Shown one piece after another: positions 25,676 through 33,482 of a DNA stretch of 64,000 nucleotides (position 1 is the first letter of the stretch; each line of letters starts with the position of its first letter). Position numbers and translations under genes: made by a program. Source of the DNA: Terasakiella sp033100395 (GTDB lineage: Bacteria; Pseudomonadota; Alphaproteobacteria; Rhodospirillales; Terasakiellaceae); assembly GCF_033100395.1 (NCBI RefSeq), contig NZ_JAWLVJ010000002.1:124001-188000 (forward strand). Reading direction: 5' to 3'. The notes under the pieces were generated by a model. It was not told where the DNA came from, did no database searches, and was given only the letters and a program-made list of their open reading frames with translations.

Positions 25676-26518
25676 ATGTTTATGAAAAAAGCTATGATTG
25701 CGCTGGTTGGTGTTTGCTTATCTACAACCGCAATGGCCGCACAGAAAACACGCGTTCTCTATATGGAAGTTGACGAAGGTCGCTATATGGTCAGCCGTGA
25801 TGCCCAGTCTTTTAAACGTATTTTCGATCACACCGGAAATTTCCTGGAACATGAAAAAATCCGCCTTTTTGAGGAACGCGATCGTTCGGACAATGATCGT
25901 TCGTTTGATGATGCGATGGATATTGTTTCTGAAACCAAACGCAAACGTCTGGATGCCATTGTTCTGGTTTCCGTCAAGCACAAGACCAATCGTTCAAACG
26001 GTAAATTAAAAGACCGGATGACAGCGACGGCCAAAGTTATTGATGCGAAATCTCTGGAACTGGTGGATACCATCCGTGTGAAAAGCCCGGTTGCGACCCT
26101 TTCCCGACATGACTGTCACGATGAATGTCGTGAAATGATTACACGTCGCCACGTGCGTGAAATTCTGCCGGAATTTAAAGACAAGCTGGCGGATCGCCTG
26201 AAAGACTATCGCCCCCGCGTTGCCAAGGTGAAGAAAGAACCCCGTAAAGTTACCCTGACGCTGAAAGGCTTTAAACCACGCGAGGTCTATCATCTTGAAG
26301 ATCACATTGCCCGTCTGGATACCACCCGTGATTTTAGCGCCATGCGTTCCAAGCCCGGCAAACCTGCTTTCTGGCTGGAACGTCGTAAAAGTGCTGGCAG
26401 CCTGCGCAATGATCTTTCCAAGGTTCTGGCAAACCTGGACCTGCAAGCCCGCATCATCGAAACCGAAAAACATGTGACACTGGTCAAGGTTCAACGCGAC
26501 CTGGCGTATCTGGACTAA
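25676..26518 (+). CDS. Exported protein with CsgG/TolB-like N-terminal domain
   Basis: A 280-residue protein with a signal peptide (about 22 residues, cleavage after AMAA). The segment from about residue 25 to 165 has the look of the alpha/beta domain shared by CsgG, TolB N-terminal and FlgT proteins: an initial strand TRVLYMEVDEG, a DAIVLVSVKH strand, then MTATAKVIDAKSLELVDTI, that is 'a variable, its class, and its ratio to a reference' order of strands. Two Cys (HDCHDECRE) follow. The C-terminal about 110 residues are basic and unrecognised. It is the first gene of the operon ending at 30891. The fold assignment is by eye and tentative. Confidence 0.6.
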   Translation: MFMKKAMIALVGVCLSTTAMAAQKTRVLYMEVDEGRYMVSRDAQSFKRIFDHTGNFLEHEKIRLFEERDRSDNDRSFDDAMDIVSETKRKRLDAIVLVSVKHKTNRSNGKLKDRMTATAKVIDAKSLELVDTIRVKSPVATLSRHDCHDECREMITRRHVREILPEFKDKLADRLKDYRPRVAKVKKEPRKVTLTLKGFKPREVYHLEDHIARLDTTRDFSAMRSKPGKPAFWLERRKSAGSLRNDLSKVLANLDLQARIIETEKHVTLVKVQRDLAYLD

Positions 26519-26530
26519 GGGTACAGGAAC

Positions 26531-26971
26531 ATGAGCGACACAACACAAACAAACGCCATGGCTGAAATTGCACTGGCACTGGCTATGGGGTTCTTTTCCA
26601 TCATGGTGTTGACCATGGTTTCCATGGGCAGCGGGATGGTCAGTCAGACAGCGAAAGTTACCATCAAGGAAGAACCGATCACCATTGCCAAGACAGCTGA
26701 AAAGAATGAACCAGCCGAAGGTGAAGGCAGTAATGCCAATGTGGAACCGGACACGCTGGTGATCTTTCATAAAGGCCAATATTTGGATCACAAACTGAAA
26801 GTGGTGACCCCGTCTTCCCTGATGGGGCGTGAAAAAATTGTTCTGGCGGTGTCGCCTGATCTGTCCATGTCCAAAACCATGGATGCCCGCAAGAACTTGT
26901 CTGTGCAGGATATCACCGTCGTTGTTCTGACCGATACCTGGTTGCAAGCCTTGAAGGAGGCCAAGCTATGA
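26531..26971 (+). CDS. ExbD/TolR-like single-pass membrane protein
   Basis: A 146-residue protein with a short cytoplasmic N-terminus, one membrane helix (about residues 11-33) and a periplasmic domain. An acidic residue, Glu12, stands at the start of the helix, where ExbD, TolR and MotB carry the proton-binding Asp. The periplasmic part reads VIFHKGQYLDHKLKVVTPSS, then KIVLAVSPDLSMSKTMDA and ITVVVLTDT, the strand-helix order of an ExbD/TolR C-terminal domain. The likely channel partner is the ExbB-like protein at 32985-33482 in the second operon. Its stop overlaps the next start (ATGA). The family call is by pattern, not by search. Confidence 0.6.
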   Translation: MSDTTQTNAMAEIALALAMGFFSIMVLTMVSMGSGMVSQTAKVTIKEEPITIAKTAEKNEPAEGEGSNANVEPDTLVIFHKGQYLDHKLKVVTPSSLMGREKIVLAVSPDLSMSKTMDARKNLSVQDITVVVLTDTWLQALKEAKL

Positions 26972-27777
26972 AACGGATTTTAACATTTATCTGGGTCCTG
27001 GCCTTGTTTGTGGCCGCAGCCTTTATCTCAACTGTCGAGGCTGCTACCCGTTTTGAAGTGAAACAGATGGTGATGGCGGAAGCAGCAGATTCAAATGTGC
27101 CCGTGTCCCTGGCCCTGGCCGTTGCCAAGGTGGAATCAGACTTTAATGCCCGTGCACTCAGTTCAGCAGGTGCACGCGGGGTGATGCAGATCATGCCGGA
27201 TACGGCACGTAAAGAGTTTGGTGTTCATCCTAAACGTCTGTGGAACGCCGAAACGAACATCCGTCTGGGCGTTCAGTTCCTGGAACAATTGCATGACCAG
27301 TATGATGGCCGCTGGGATTTGGCCCTGTCTCATTACAACGGGGGTACTGTGCGTGGGGATGAACCCCACAGCTATACGCGCAAATATGTCGCCAAGGTGC
27401 AGAAATGGCAGCGCGTCTATCAGGAACAAGCCAATTTGTGGGAAGGCGGGCGTGAAGGCGATGATTTCTATGATGATCAGGACGACATCGATGTGGCTGA
27501 ACTGCGTGAATGGCGCACCCGCAATGATCGTTATGACGATGAAGATGACGGGTTTGAGCGTTATGAACGTGATGAGCGTAACGAATATAGAGAAGCCGAT
27601 TATCGCAATGATGATTATTATGAGGACGAGGTTGACTATCGTGATGACGGCTATGGCGACACCCGCATTATCATTGTGGAACGTCGCGCAGATCGGGGCT
27701 GGCGTCGCCCACCACCACCCTCGCACCATCGCGGTGGACGCGGCCATTGGGGCCCACCACCACGCCATTTCCGTTGA
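26968..27777 (+). CDS. Exported lytic transglycosylase (SLT domain) with acidic and Pro/His tail
   Basis: A 269-residue protein that should cleave peptidoglycan glycan strands. A signal peptide (residues 1-25, to STVEA) precedes an SLT domain (about 28-150) with the catalytic Glu56 in VAKVESDFN, the GARGVMQIMPDTA motif and the LSHYNGG motif. Residues about 155-235 are very acidic and Tyr-rich (many DD, DY, ER repeats), and the C-terminus is RRPPPPSHHRGGRGHWG and a short remainder, like the tail of the caspase-like protein. It overlaps the ExbD-like gene by 4 bp. In this setting it may open the wall for assembly of the envelope complex. Confidence 0.85.
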   Translation: MKRILTFIWVLALFVAAAFISTVEAATRFEVKQMVMAEAADSNVPVSLALAVAKVESDFNARALSSAGARGVMQIMPDTARKEFGVHPKRLWNAETNIRLGVQFLEQLHDQYDGRWDLALSHYNGGTVRGDEPHSYTRKYVAKVQKWQRVYQEQANLWEGGREGDDFYDDQDDIDVAELREWRTRNDRYDDEDDGFERYERDERNEYREADYRNDDYYEDEVDYRDDGYGDTRIIIVERRADRGWRRPPPPSHHRGGRGHWGPPPRHFR

Positions 27778-27827
27778 TATGATTGTATGAACCCTATATC
27801 CTCCCTTTAATCGGGAGGATTGAAGAC

Positions 27828-29297
27828 GTGGATAATACGCAATCAACGTTGCTGCGCGCCGGGGGGAAGGATCAGCTGTTGGCTGATTTTACGGCACTGA
27901 AAGAAGCAACCACACTGGATGGGCTGCCAAAATATAGCGAACGCCCGACATTGGACCAACTGGCTAAATTCATCTCAGCTCAAAGCGGTGGCCCCAACAA
28001 GGATATGGCACTGCTGGAACTGTCCCATTTGGTCTATGGGGTGGCCGATGTTCTGGGGGCTGATTGCATAACTGATTTCTTTCTTTCCCCTGAAAAAGCT
28101 TCCCCTAACCGGATAAAGTCCTTGTTTGCAGACGCTACTGATACATCCTCAGTCATTGTCACGGGCGATTATCTGCGTCTGTCTTATGAGGGGAAACAGT
28201 TTGACGTGCGCTATGGGCGCATGGGTTTTCTGATCAGTCTTTATGAATTTCTCTGTTCCATGGACGGGTTTCAGCATTTTACGGTCATGACTGACCTGTT
28301 TGAAACGCTGATAAATGATCCTCTCAGTGACAAAAGTCTGAAGGCTTGTACCAACAGCTTGGCATCCGTCCTTAGAAAGTATCGCATCGCCAATCTGACA
28401 ACGGCCGAAGCGGATGGAAAATTTGTGCAGGTCTATAAGTTCCTGCAGGAAAAAAGCGAAGAAAATCAGATTATTTTACAAGACGATTCAGTTTTGGACT
28501 TCTGGTGTCTCCATAACAAAGGCAAGGATTACAGAGGATACCGAACTGTGTTTGATTTATTTTGCGATTTTTCACGCTCCTTTGAGGAAGCCAAGCTGGG
28601 CGAAAATGCCCATCAGGCCGCTACATTGGGCGTGAATATAGAAGAAGGGGAAGTCGATATCGCGTCAAGTGATATTGATGCAGGCCCGTTGGAAGACTGG
28701 GTGTCGCCCTTTGCGGTTTTTGATGAAGATGATTTTAACGACATTCGTTTCTTCAAAAAGAAATCCGAACGCGGACCGATTGAAAGCCTGATGACTTATG
28801 GCCCAGACGCTATGCGTCTGCCGCTGGCTTTTTTGCGTTATGAGATATTCGGTCAGGTCCAGTCCGGGATTACAAATGATCTGCAGGTCGGGCGCGGCAA
28901 GGCATCGGTTGAAAAACGGATCGCGTGTGACGATGTTCCGGCCTATGAAGATCGCCTAACGGAATGTGAAACCATCCGTGATCATGTCAAAGCCTTGCAG
29001 GCATCCACCCTGCATATCCTGTCGCAGGATCAATCCAATGTGGTGGCTTTTCCAACTGCCGCCCAAGATGAAGCCAAGAAAGCCTTTTCGAAAATGAACC
29101 GCAAAGGTTTTGATGACAATGCCGTTGAAAATATGGAAGCTTTTAGAAAGGCCGCAGACAGTCTGGTGCAGATGGAAGCCCAGCTGGATCGCTATATCGG
29201 CAGTCTGAAATCGAAAAATTTGGAAAGCGTGTTTGATGAAGACCGCACCACCTTTAAAAATCAATTCAGCCACCTGTATGAGGAGGCCTTAAAATGA
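27828..29297 (+). CDS. Cytoplasmic protein of unknown function in the envelope operon (489 aa)
   Basis: I do not recognise any domain. The start is a GTG at 27828, chosen because GGGAGG at 27813-27818 stands 9 nt before it; an open frame from a TTG at 27783 has no SD. There is no signal peptide or membrane helix. The N-terminal half is mixed helix and strand (RYGRMGFLISLYEFLCSMDG), a middle acidic stretch contains FAVFDEDDFNDIRFF, and the C-terminal 130 residues look helical and coiled-coil-like. Its stop overlaps the next start (ATGA), and that gene overlaps the Lon-like gene, so the three products are probably made in a fixed ratio. Confidence 0.7.
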   Translation: MDNTQSTLLRAGGKDQLLADFTALKEATTLDGLPKYSERPTLDQLAKFISAQSGGPNKDMALLELSHLVYGVADVLGADCITDFFLSPEKASPNRIKSLFADATDTSSVIVTGDYLRLSYEGKQFDVRYGRMGFLISLYEFLCSMDGFQHFTVMTDLFETLINDPLSDKSLKACTNSLASVLRKYRIANLTTAEADGKFVQVYKFLQEKSEENQIILQDDSVLDFWCLHNKGKDYRGYRTVFDLFCDFSRSFEEAKLGENAHQAATLGVNIEEGEVDIASSDIDAGPLEDWVSPFAVFDEDDFNDIRFFKKKSERGPIESLMTYGPDAMRLPLAFLRYEIFGQVQSGITNDLQVGRGKASVEKRIACDDVPAYEDRLTECETIRDHVKALQASTLHILSQDQSNVVAFPTAAQDEAKKAFSKMNRKGFDDNAVENMEAFRKAADSLVQMEAQLDRYIGSLKSKNLESVFDEDRTTFKNQFSHLYEEALK

Positions 29298-29821
29298 CCG
29301 ATATAATTATCAGTACTGAAAATGCAGAAGCTGCGAAATCTCGTTTTGCAGACCTGACCAATCAACGTCGCTTGATGAATGAAAGTGCCCCCGGTGCCAT
29401 CGCGGCCAGTCGTGTGTTTGCATATGTGATGGGGCGCGAAGATGCGGATGTTAAACAGGTGCTGCAAAGCAATCTGTCTATCCGCAGGATTTATCGCACG
29501 CTTTTGAAACAAAACGCCTATTTCCATATCCCGCAAGCCCTGGCCGCCAGTTCTGAAGACTATCCGGAACGCCATGGCGACGGCTGCATCATCCGCCTGC
29601 AGGCTTCACGTGCACAGGAAGATCAGTTGTATTTAATCATTGAATTGGCCGATCAACGCCGTGATATGCCCCATACCCTTAGTGTCTTTGGAGCAGGTGA
29701 TGAAATGGAAACACTGGATTTGCCAGCGGCCAGAAACGGTGTTATCCAGACCATCATTGATAAAAATGCCAACCTTGCCAATCTATTGGCTGACCCCAAG
29801 ACGGAGACTTTCCTGCGTTGA
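29294..29821 (+). CDS. Cytoplasmic protein of unknown function in the envelope operon (175 aa)
   Basis: No recognisable family. The N-terminal about 85 residues are helical and the rest looks like an alpha/beta domain (GDGCIIRLQASRAQEDQLYL, then HTLSVFGAGDEME and a final helix). No export signal. It is translationally coupled on both sides: ATGA with the 489-aa gene and TTGA with the Lon-like gene. Because it lies between a cytoplasmic unknown and a protein with a cytoplasmic Lon-like part, it may be an adaptor, but that is inference from position only. Confidence 0.65.
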   Translation: MTDIIISTENAEAAKSRFADLTNQRRLMNESAPGAIAASRVFAYVMGREDADVKQVLQSNLSIRRIYRTLLKQNAYFHIPQALAASSEDYPERHGDGCIIRLQASRAQEDQLYLIIELADQRRDMPHTLSVFGAGDEMETLDLPAARNGVIQTIIDKNANLANLLADPKTETFLR

Positions 29822-30891
29822 AACGCATTGCCATTCTCATAGCCACGACCGGTGGGCCAGTGCTGGTGGACCGCATTACGCCGGAACCTGCCCCTCAGTC
29901 CATGGTGTGTCTGCGCCGCCAATCAGATGTTCTGCCCATCAGTGCAGATTATGATGATTTTGTGCGCCCGGGTAGTGGTGTGATTATGCGGGAATTCGGC
30001 CCCTATGAAGAAGGCGCCTTTCGTCTGGATGTCAGCGGTCCTATTGGCACAGGCTTAAGCTGGCAACTGGGTGTCTATGCCGCCCATGCGGTTTTTAAAT
30101 CCGATACTTGCGAACTGTCCGATCTGGACGAGGCTGATGAAATCATCTGGCTGTCCGGCACGGTGGATTATGATCTTAATGTCGGTGATGTGGACCATAT
30201 GGCGGAAAAGGTCGAAAGTTCCGCCATCATGCTGGCTGATTTTATCGCCAAGGGGACACCGATTATTTTTGCTGCTGGCATTGAAAACGCCAAATTTCTG
30301 GCAGATCACAAGCCGCCAGCGGGAATAGAGGTTCTCGCCCTTCAAACCACCAAAGACCTGATGCAGGTTTTGGGATTGGTTGAGGATGAAAATGTTCAGG
30401 ACTCGCCAGCCCCAAATAAAAGCTTCTGGCCCATGGCTGCGCTGGCTGTTTTGGCGGTTGGGGCGATTTTTGCTTTTACCGTGCAGGATGATGAACCGGA
30501 TGTGGTCGATGTCCCAGAAGAAGACGTCCCACTTGAAATTGATGTGACCTCGGATCGCGGTGAAAATCCGCTTTTCTTTTTTGGCGATGACTTGAACCTG
30601 ATTGTCGAGGTTTCTGAAGAAGCCTGGGTCACTTGTTTTTATCATCCCGGGGATGGCAAGCCGTTTCAGCTTTATCCCAATGCACAAGTGACGCATGTCG
30701 AGGCATTTGAGCCTGACAAGAAACATATCTTAAGCGGAGGCCCTAATTCTTCCTTCGTTATTCGCCTAGGTCCACCTGCGGGTCACGAAAAAGTGAGCTG
30801 TTATGCCAGCGAAGAAGAAATGGATATCGATCCGGCCTATCCGCCCAAGGATGCGGCTGTCGATGTGCTGGAATTCGATCTGAAGCCTTAA
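29818..30891 (+). CDS. Membrane protein: cytoplasmic Lon-like (S16) domain, one TM, periplasmic DUF4384-like domain
   Basis: A 357-residue protein starting at a TTG that overlaps the previous stop. Residues 1-187 resemble the proteolytic domain of Lon: a strand-rich start, GPIGTGLSWQLGVYAAHAV (73-91, comparable to the Lon Ser region), then LSGTVDYDLNVGDVDHMAEK (113-130) with Lys131 right after, matching Lon's '..GxV.pVGg..EK' and an ending like 'tt.dLmqvL'. Ser81 and Lys131 are candidate dyad residues, but the alignment is by eye and the Ser position is uncertain. One membrane helix spans 203-221. The periplasmic part (about 240-355) looks like DUF4384: FFGDDLNLIVEVSEEAWVTC, DGKPFQLYPN, LSGG, GHEKVSCYAS. 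DUF4384 domains commonly occur with caspase-like proteins, which fits the neighbour at 23234-25051. It closes the first operon. Confidence 0.6.
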   Translation: MKRIAILIATTGGPVLVDRITPEPAPQSMVCLRRQSDVLPISADYDDFVRPGSGVIMREFGPYEEGAFRLDVSGPIGTGLSWQLGVYAAHAVFKSDTCELSDLDEADEIIWLSGTVDYDLNVGDVDHMAEKVESSAIMLADFIAKGTPIIFAAGIENAKFLADHKPPAGIEVLALQTTKDLMQVLGLVEDENVQDSPAPNKSFWPMAALAVLAVGAIFAFTVQDDEPDVVDVPEEDVPLEIDVTSDRGENPLFFFGDDLNLIVEVSEEAWVTCFYHPGDGKPFQLYPNAQVTHVEAFEPDKKHILSGGPNSSFVIRLGPPAGHEKVSCYASEEEMDIDPAYPPKDAAVDVLEFDLKP

Positions 30892-30920
30892 AGAAAAATC
30901 GTTAGCCCTGCTTTTTAGTC

Positions 30921-30991
30921 GTCATCCCTGCGAAGGCAGGGATCTTTTTCCAGTTTGTTTAGTGACAGATTCCTGCCTTCGCAGGAATGAC
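30921..30991. repeat. REP-like palindromic intergenic repeat, copy 2
   Basis: Arms of 25 bases (30921-30945 and 30967-30991) pair throughout with two G-U pairs and a 21-nt loop. The core TCATCCCTGCGAAGGCAGG is a variant of the core in copy 1 at 10651. It separates the two plus-strand envelope operons and may terminate the first. Confidence 0.85.
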
Positions 30992-31011
30992 GATAAAAAA
31001 AATATATAATT

Positions 31012-31041
31012 TTCAAAAAAACATCTCTGCCCCCTCCATAG
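31012..31041 (+). promoter_or_regulatory. Shared promoter-like element, copy B (second plus-strand envelope operon)
   Basis: TTCAAA (31012-31017), A-tract, TCTCTG in the spacer and CTCCATAG (31034-31041), 16 nt between boxes. Same layout as copies A and C. It is 36 bp before the ATG at 31078. Confidence 0.6.
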
Positions 31042-31077
31042 CATCTGTAACAGGATCAACTTAACGGAGTGAGGAGC

Positions 31078-31647
31078 ATGTTTCCTTTTTCTACATTCAC
31101 TAAAAAACAAGCCAAAACCGGTTTGTCTCTTGCTTTGGTCGGCGTTGCTTTGTCGGCTTGTGTTACCCAGCCCCCTTCTTTTGGTGGCGGGATTGATTTT
31201 CGTGAAGCGCGCTATAACGAAATTTCGGCCATGCGTGAATATCGCGATTGCCGCGATCATGCCATGGATCTGGATCGTGAAGCCCAGATGAACCACGATG
31301 CGGCGAAATATCTCGCCAGTGCCCGCATGATTGAAAAATGCGAAGCCAAGCTCGGTCCCGATGTGGCTGATATCGCGGTGGATGAACGTATGCGTGCTTA
31401 CGCCCTGACCATCCAGAACCATCTTAAAGGCGGTGATGTTGAACAGGCTCGTGTCAATCTGGACAAATTCTCCGACAATTTCCAGGGCAAGGATCTTTAT
31501 TTTGCAGATGGGTCCTCTTTCGTTCAAACCATGGAAGTCCTGCTGGGTAAACGCGGGGCTGGTTCCATCGGTCGTTTCAGTGATGCCAACGTCAACAGCC
31601 AGCTGAAAAGCGAGCTGCGCCGCGTTCGCTACTGGGAACGTAATTAA
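31078..31647 (+). CDS. Envelope lipoprotein of unknown function
   Basis: A 189-residue lipoprotein. After a basic N-terminus and a hydrophobic stretch, the lipobox is ALSAC, with the lipidated Cys about residue 27. The mature protein is helical and charged (REARYNEISAMREYRDCRDH and repeated similar helices), with features of a TPR-like or coiled helical repeat (AKYLASARMIEKCEAKLG, VEQARVNLDKFSDNF). The ATG at 31078 is preferred over an in-frame GTG at 31069 because GGAG at 31066-31069 then stands 8 nt upstream. It is the first gene of the second operon. Confidence 0.75.
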   Translation: MFPFSTFTKKQAKTGLSLALVGVALSACVTQPPSFGGGIDFREARYNEISAMREYRDCRDHAMDLDREAQMNHDAAKYLASARMIEKCEAKLGPDVADIAVDERMRAYALTIQNHLKGGDVEQARVNLDKFSDNFQGKDLYFADGSSFVQTMEVLLGKRGAGSIGRFSDANVNSQLKSELRRVRYWERN

Positions 31648-31664
31648 GGTTTAAGGAGGATATC

Positions 31665-32573
31665 ATGTCAGAACTACCTCTCATCATTCACCGTACAAAG
31701 CCAAAGAAACTGGCAACCCTTCTGGGCGCAGCTTTCCTTGGTGGTGTGGTTCTTGTGGGCTCAGCCTCGGTCGCTTTTAGTGCACCGAAATGGACACCGC
31801 AAAGTTCCGAGCGTCTGGTAAAACTGCCCCCAAGCTATCTGCAAAAATCCATTGATAACGATTTTGCACGATCTGAACTGGGCACAGCCATTCAGGAAAA
31901 AGAAGAAAATCTTTCTTTGAAAGGCAGCACCCTTGGCGATCTGCAAAAAGCGATTGAAACAGCAGACGGCGATGTGCGCGGTGATTTGCGCCACCAGTTC
32001 CTGGCGGAAAAACGCAATTATCTGTCCATGATGTCTGAGCGCAATGACCTGCGCCGCAAACACCTGATGACCAAACGTCGTTTGTTTGACGATATGCTCA
32101 GCCGTCTTTCTGCTGAAGAAGGTGAAATGACACCGGAAAAAGAAGAACTTCTGGAACTGCAAAAGCAAGCATCAGAACGGTTTGAAAGCTCGCTTGCCAA
32201 GGTGGATCAACGTTTGTTCGAAGCCCCAGATCTGGAAGAAAGCAAATATTCCAAACAATACAGCCAGAACAAGTCAGCCATCGAACAACTGGTCGCCCGG
32301 ATTGATAACCATAAAATGAACGCCTCGCCCATGTCGGAAAATGGTGTCGTGATGACCCGTGAAGAACATGTGCGCCGTATGGTCGCCGATGTTCAAACCG
32401 AACTGGCGGTGCTGGATCAGGAAGAAACTATCCTTGGCTATATGGCTAAACTGGTGGCCCTTGATGCTATGTCCCTGGCTGAAGAAGGGCTGGATGAAGA
32501 ATTGCTCGACAGTGATGTTGCGCAAAATTCCCTGACGCCAGCCAACAATGTGTCGTTCTTTTTGAATAACTAA
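31665..32573 (+). CDS. Inner-membrane-anchored periplasmic coiled-coil protein
   Basis: A 302-residue protein with a basic cytoplasmic end, a membrane helix or uncleaved signal (about residues 16-40, LATLLGAAFLGGVVLVGSA) and a long helical, charged periplasmic part. Residues about 70-190 read as coiled coil (DLQKAIETADGDVRGDLRHQ and onwards, many Glu/Lys/Arg/Leu heptads). No domain is recognised. It has a very strong SD (AAGGAGG, 31650s). A coiled-coil spacer between inner membrane and wall would fit a trans-envelope machine. Confidence 0.7.
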   Translation: MSELPLIIHRTKPKKLATLLGAAFLGGVVLVGSASVAFSAPKWTPQSSERLVKLPPSYLQKSIDNDFARSELGTAIQEKEENLSLKGSTLGDLQKAIETADGDVRGDLRHQFLAEKRNYLSMMSERNDLRRKHLMTKRRLFDDMLSRLSAEEGEMTPEKEELLELQKQASERFESSLAKVDQRLFEAPDLEESKYSKQYSQNKSAIEQLVARIDNHKMNASPMSENGVVMTREEHVRRMVADVQTELAVLDQEETILGYMAKLVALDAMSLAEEGLDEELLDSDVAQNSLTPANNVSFFLNN

Positions 32574-32599
32574 GATTTAAGTGTGAAGGATTTAGTCCC

Positions 32600-32983
32600 A
32601 TGAAACCCAAGTTTATCATTCTCGCTGGTGTTGCTTTGATGGCTTTTGCAACGGCTGCAAATGCAGGCACTCTGGAAAACCTGGAACGCGAACGTTCCGT
32701 CACAGTGAACACGTTCCTTGATTCAAGTCTGACTGTGGATCAGCGCCAGGCCAAACTGGATACCCAACGCCGTCGTCTGGTCGATCTGGAACGGATCGTG
32801 ATGCGCGACAAGTCGCTGCGTGGTCAAAACACCAAGACTGTACGCATTGCCTTTAAAAATTACGATGTTACGTTCTTGGGCCATGCGTCTGCTGAAAAAG
32901 GCCACACCATGGTGGATCATTGGCTGACACAGTTTGGTGTCTCAACCGATAGCCTGATGTCTTCACGTGTCGGGAGACGATAA
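32600..32983 (+). CDS. Small exported protein
   Basis: A 127-residue protein with a signal peptide (about 22 residues, cleavage after AANA). The mature part is basic and begins with helical ENLERERSVTVNTFLDSSLT and QAKLDTQRRRLVDLERIVM, similar in style to the preceding coiled-coil protein, and then a strand-like RIAFKNYDVTFLGHAS. No family is recognised. It lies between the coiled-coil gene and the ExbB-like gene, whose ATG comes 1 bp after its stop codon. Confidence 0.65.
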   Translation: MKPKFIILAGVALMAFATAANAGTLENLERERSVTVNTFLDSSLTVDQRQAKLDTQRRRLVDLERIVMRDKSLRGQNTKTVRIAFKNYDVTFLGHASAEKGHTMVDHWLTQFGVSTDSLMSSRVGRR

Positions 32984-32984
32984 G

Positions 32985-33482
32985 ATGCGAAACGCCCTTC
33001 ATATGGCAGACAGTGGATCACGTGCCCTAAGCTACCTGTTGGGCGCCCTGTGTATCGGCTTGGCCGCCGCTGTTTACGCCACATCCCTTGCCCCGACTGC
33101 CATTGCGCAATGGACATTGGAAGTCTTCGGTGTCTCCTTTGTGGTTTTATTTTCCGCCCTTGTGTTTGTCTCGCTCTTTTGCTGGGTACGCATGGGGCAA
33201 CATCCTGAGGCTCGTGATTTCTGGCTGGAAGTTGGGGTGCACGGTGCAAACGGCGTCTCCACTCTGGCACTCACCTTTACTTTGCTGGGGATCAGCTTGG
33301 GTATCGGGACACTGGCGGAACAGGAACTGACGCCGGAAACAGTCCAACCGATCATTCGTGATCTGACCAAACATTTCTCGCTTGCCTTCCTGACCACAGT
33401 TGTGGGGCTGCCTTCTGCCGCTGTTTTGCGCGCACTGCTTTCGATTTCTCACCAACGTAAACCGGACGGAGAAAACTCATGA
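32985..33482 (+). CDS. ExbB/TolQ/MotA-like membrane protein
   Basis: A 165-residue polytopic protein with four hydrophobic segments (about 13-35, 45-68, 90-112, 130-152). The last two carry the signature of ExbB/TolQ/MotA channel subunits: TLALTFTLLGISLGIGTL where the family has 'LGLLGTVxGI', and HFSLAFLTTVVGLPSAAVL where the family has 'ALxTTxxGLxxAIP', including the conserved Thr. It is shorter than typical TolQ (about 230) and lacks the big cytoplasmic loop. The ATG at 32985 has GGGAG at 32972-32976; the longer frame from 32967 overlaps the previous gene. It overlaps the next gene by 4 bp (ATGA). Confidence 0.6.
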   Translation: MRNALHMADSGSRALSYLLGALCIGLAAAVYATSLAPTAIAQWTLEVFGVSFVVLFSALVFVSLFCWVRMGQHPEARDFWLEVGVHGANGVSTLALTFTLLGISLGIGTLAEQELTPETVQPIIRDLTKHFSLAFLTTVVGLPSAAVLRALLSISHQRKPDGENS

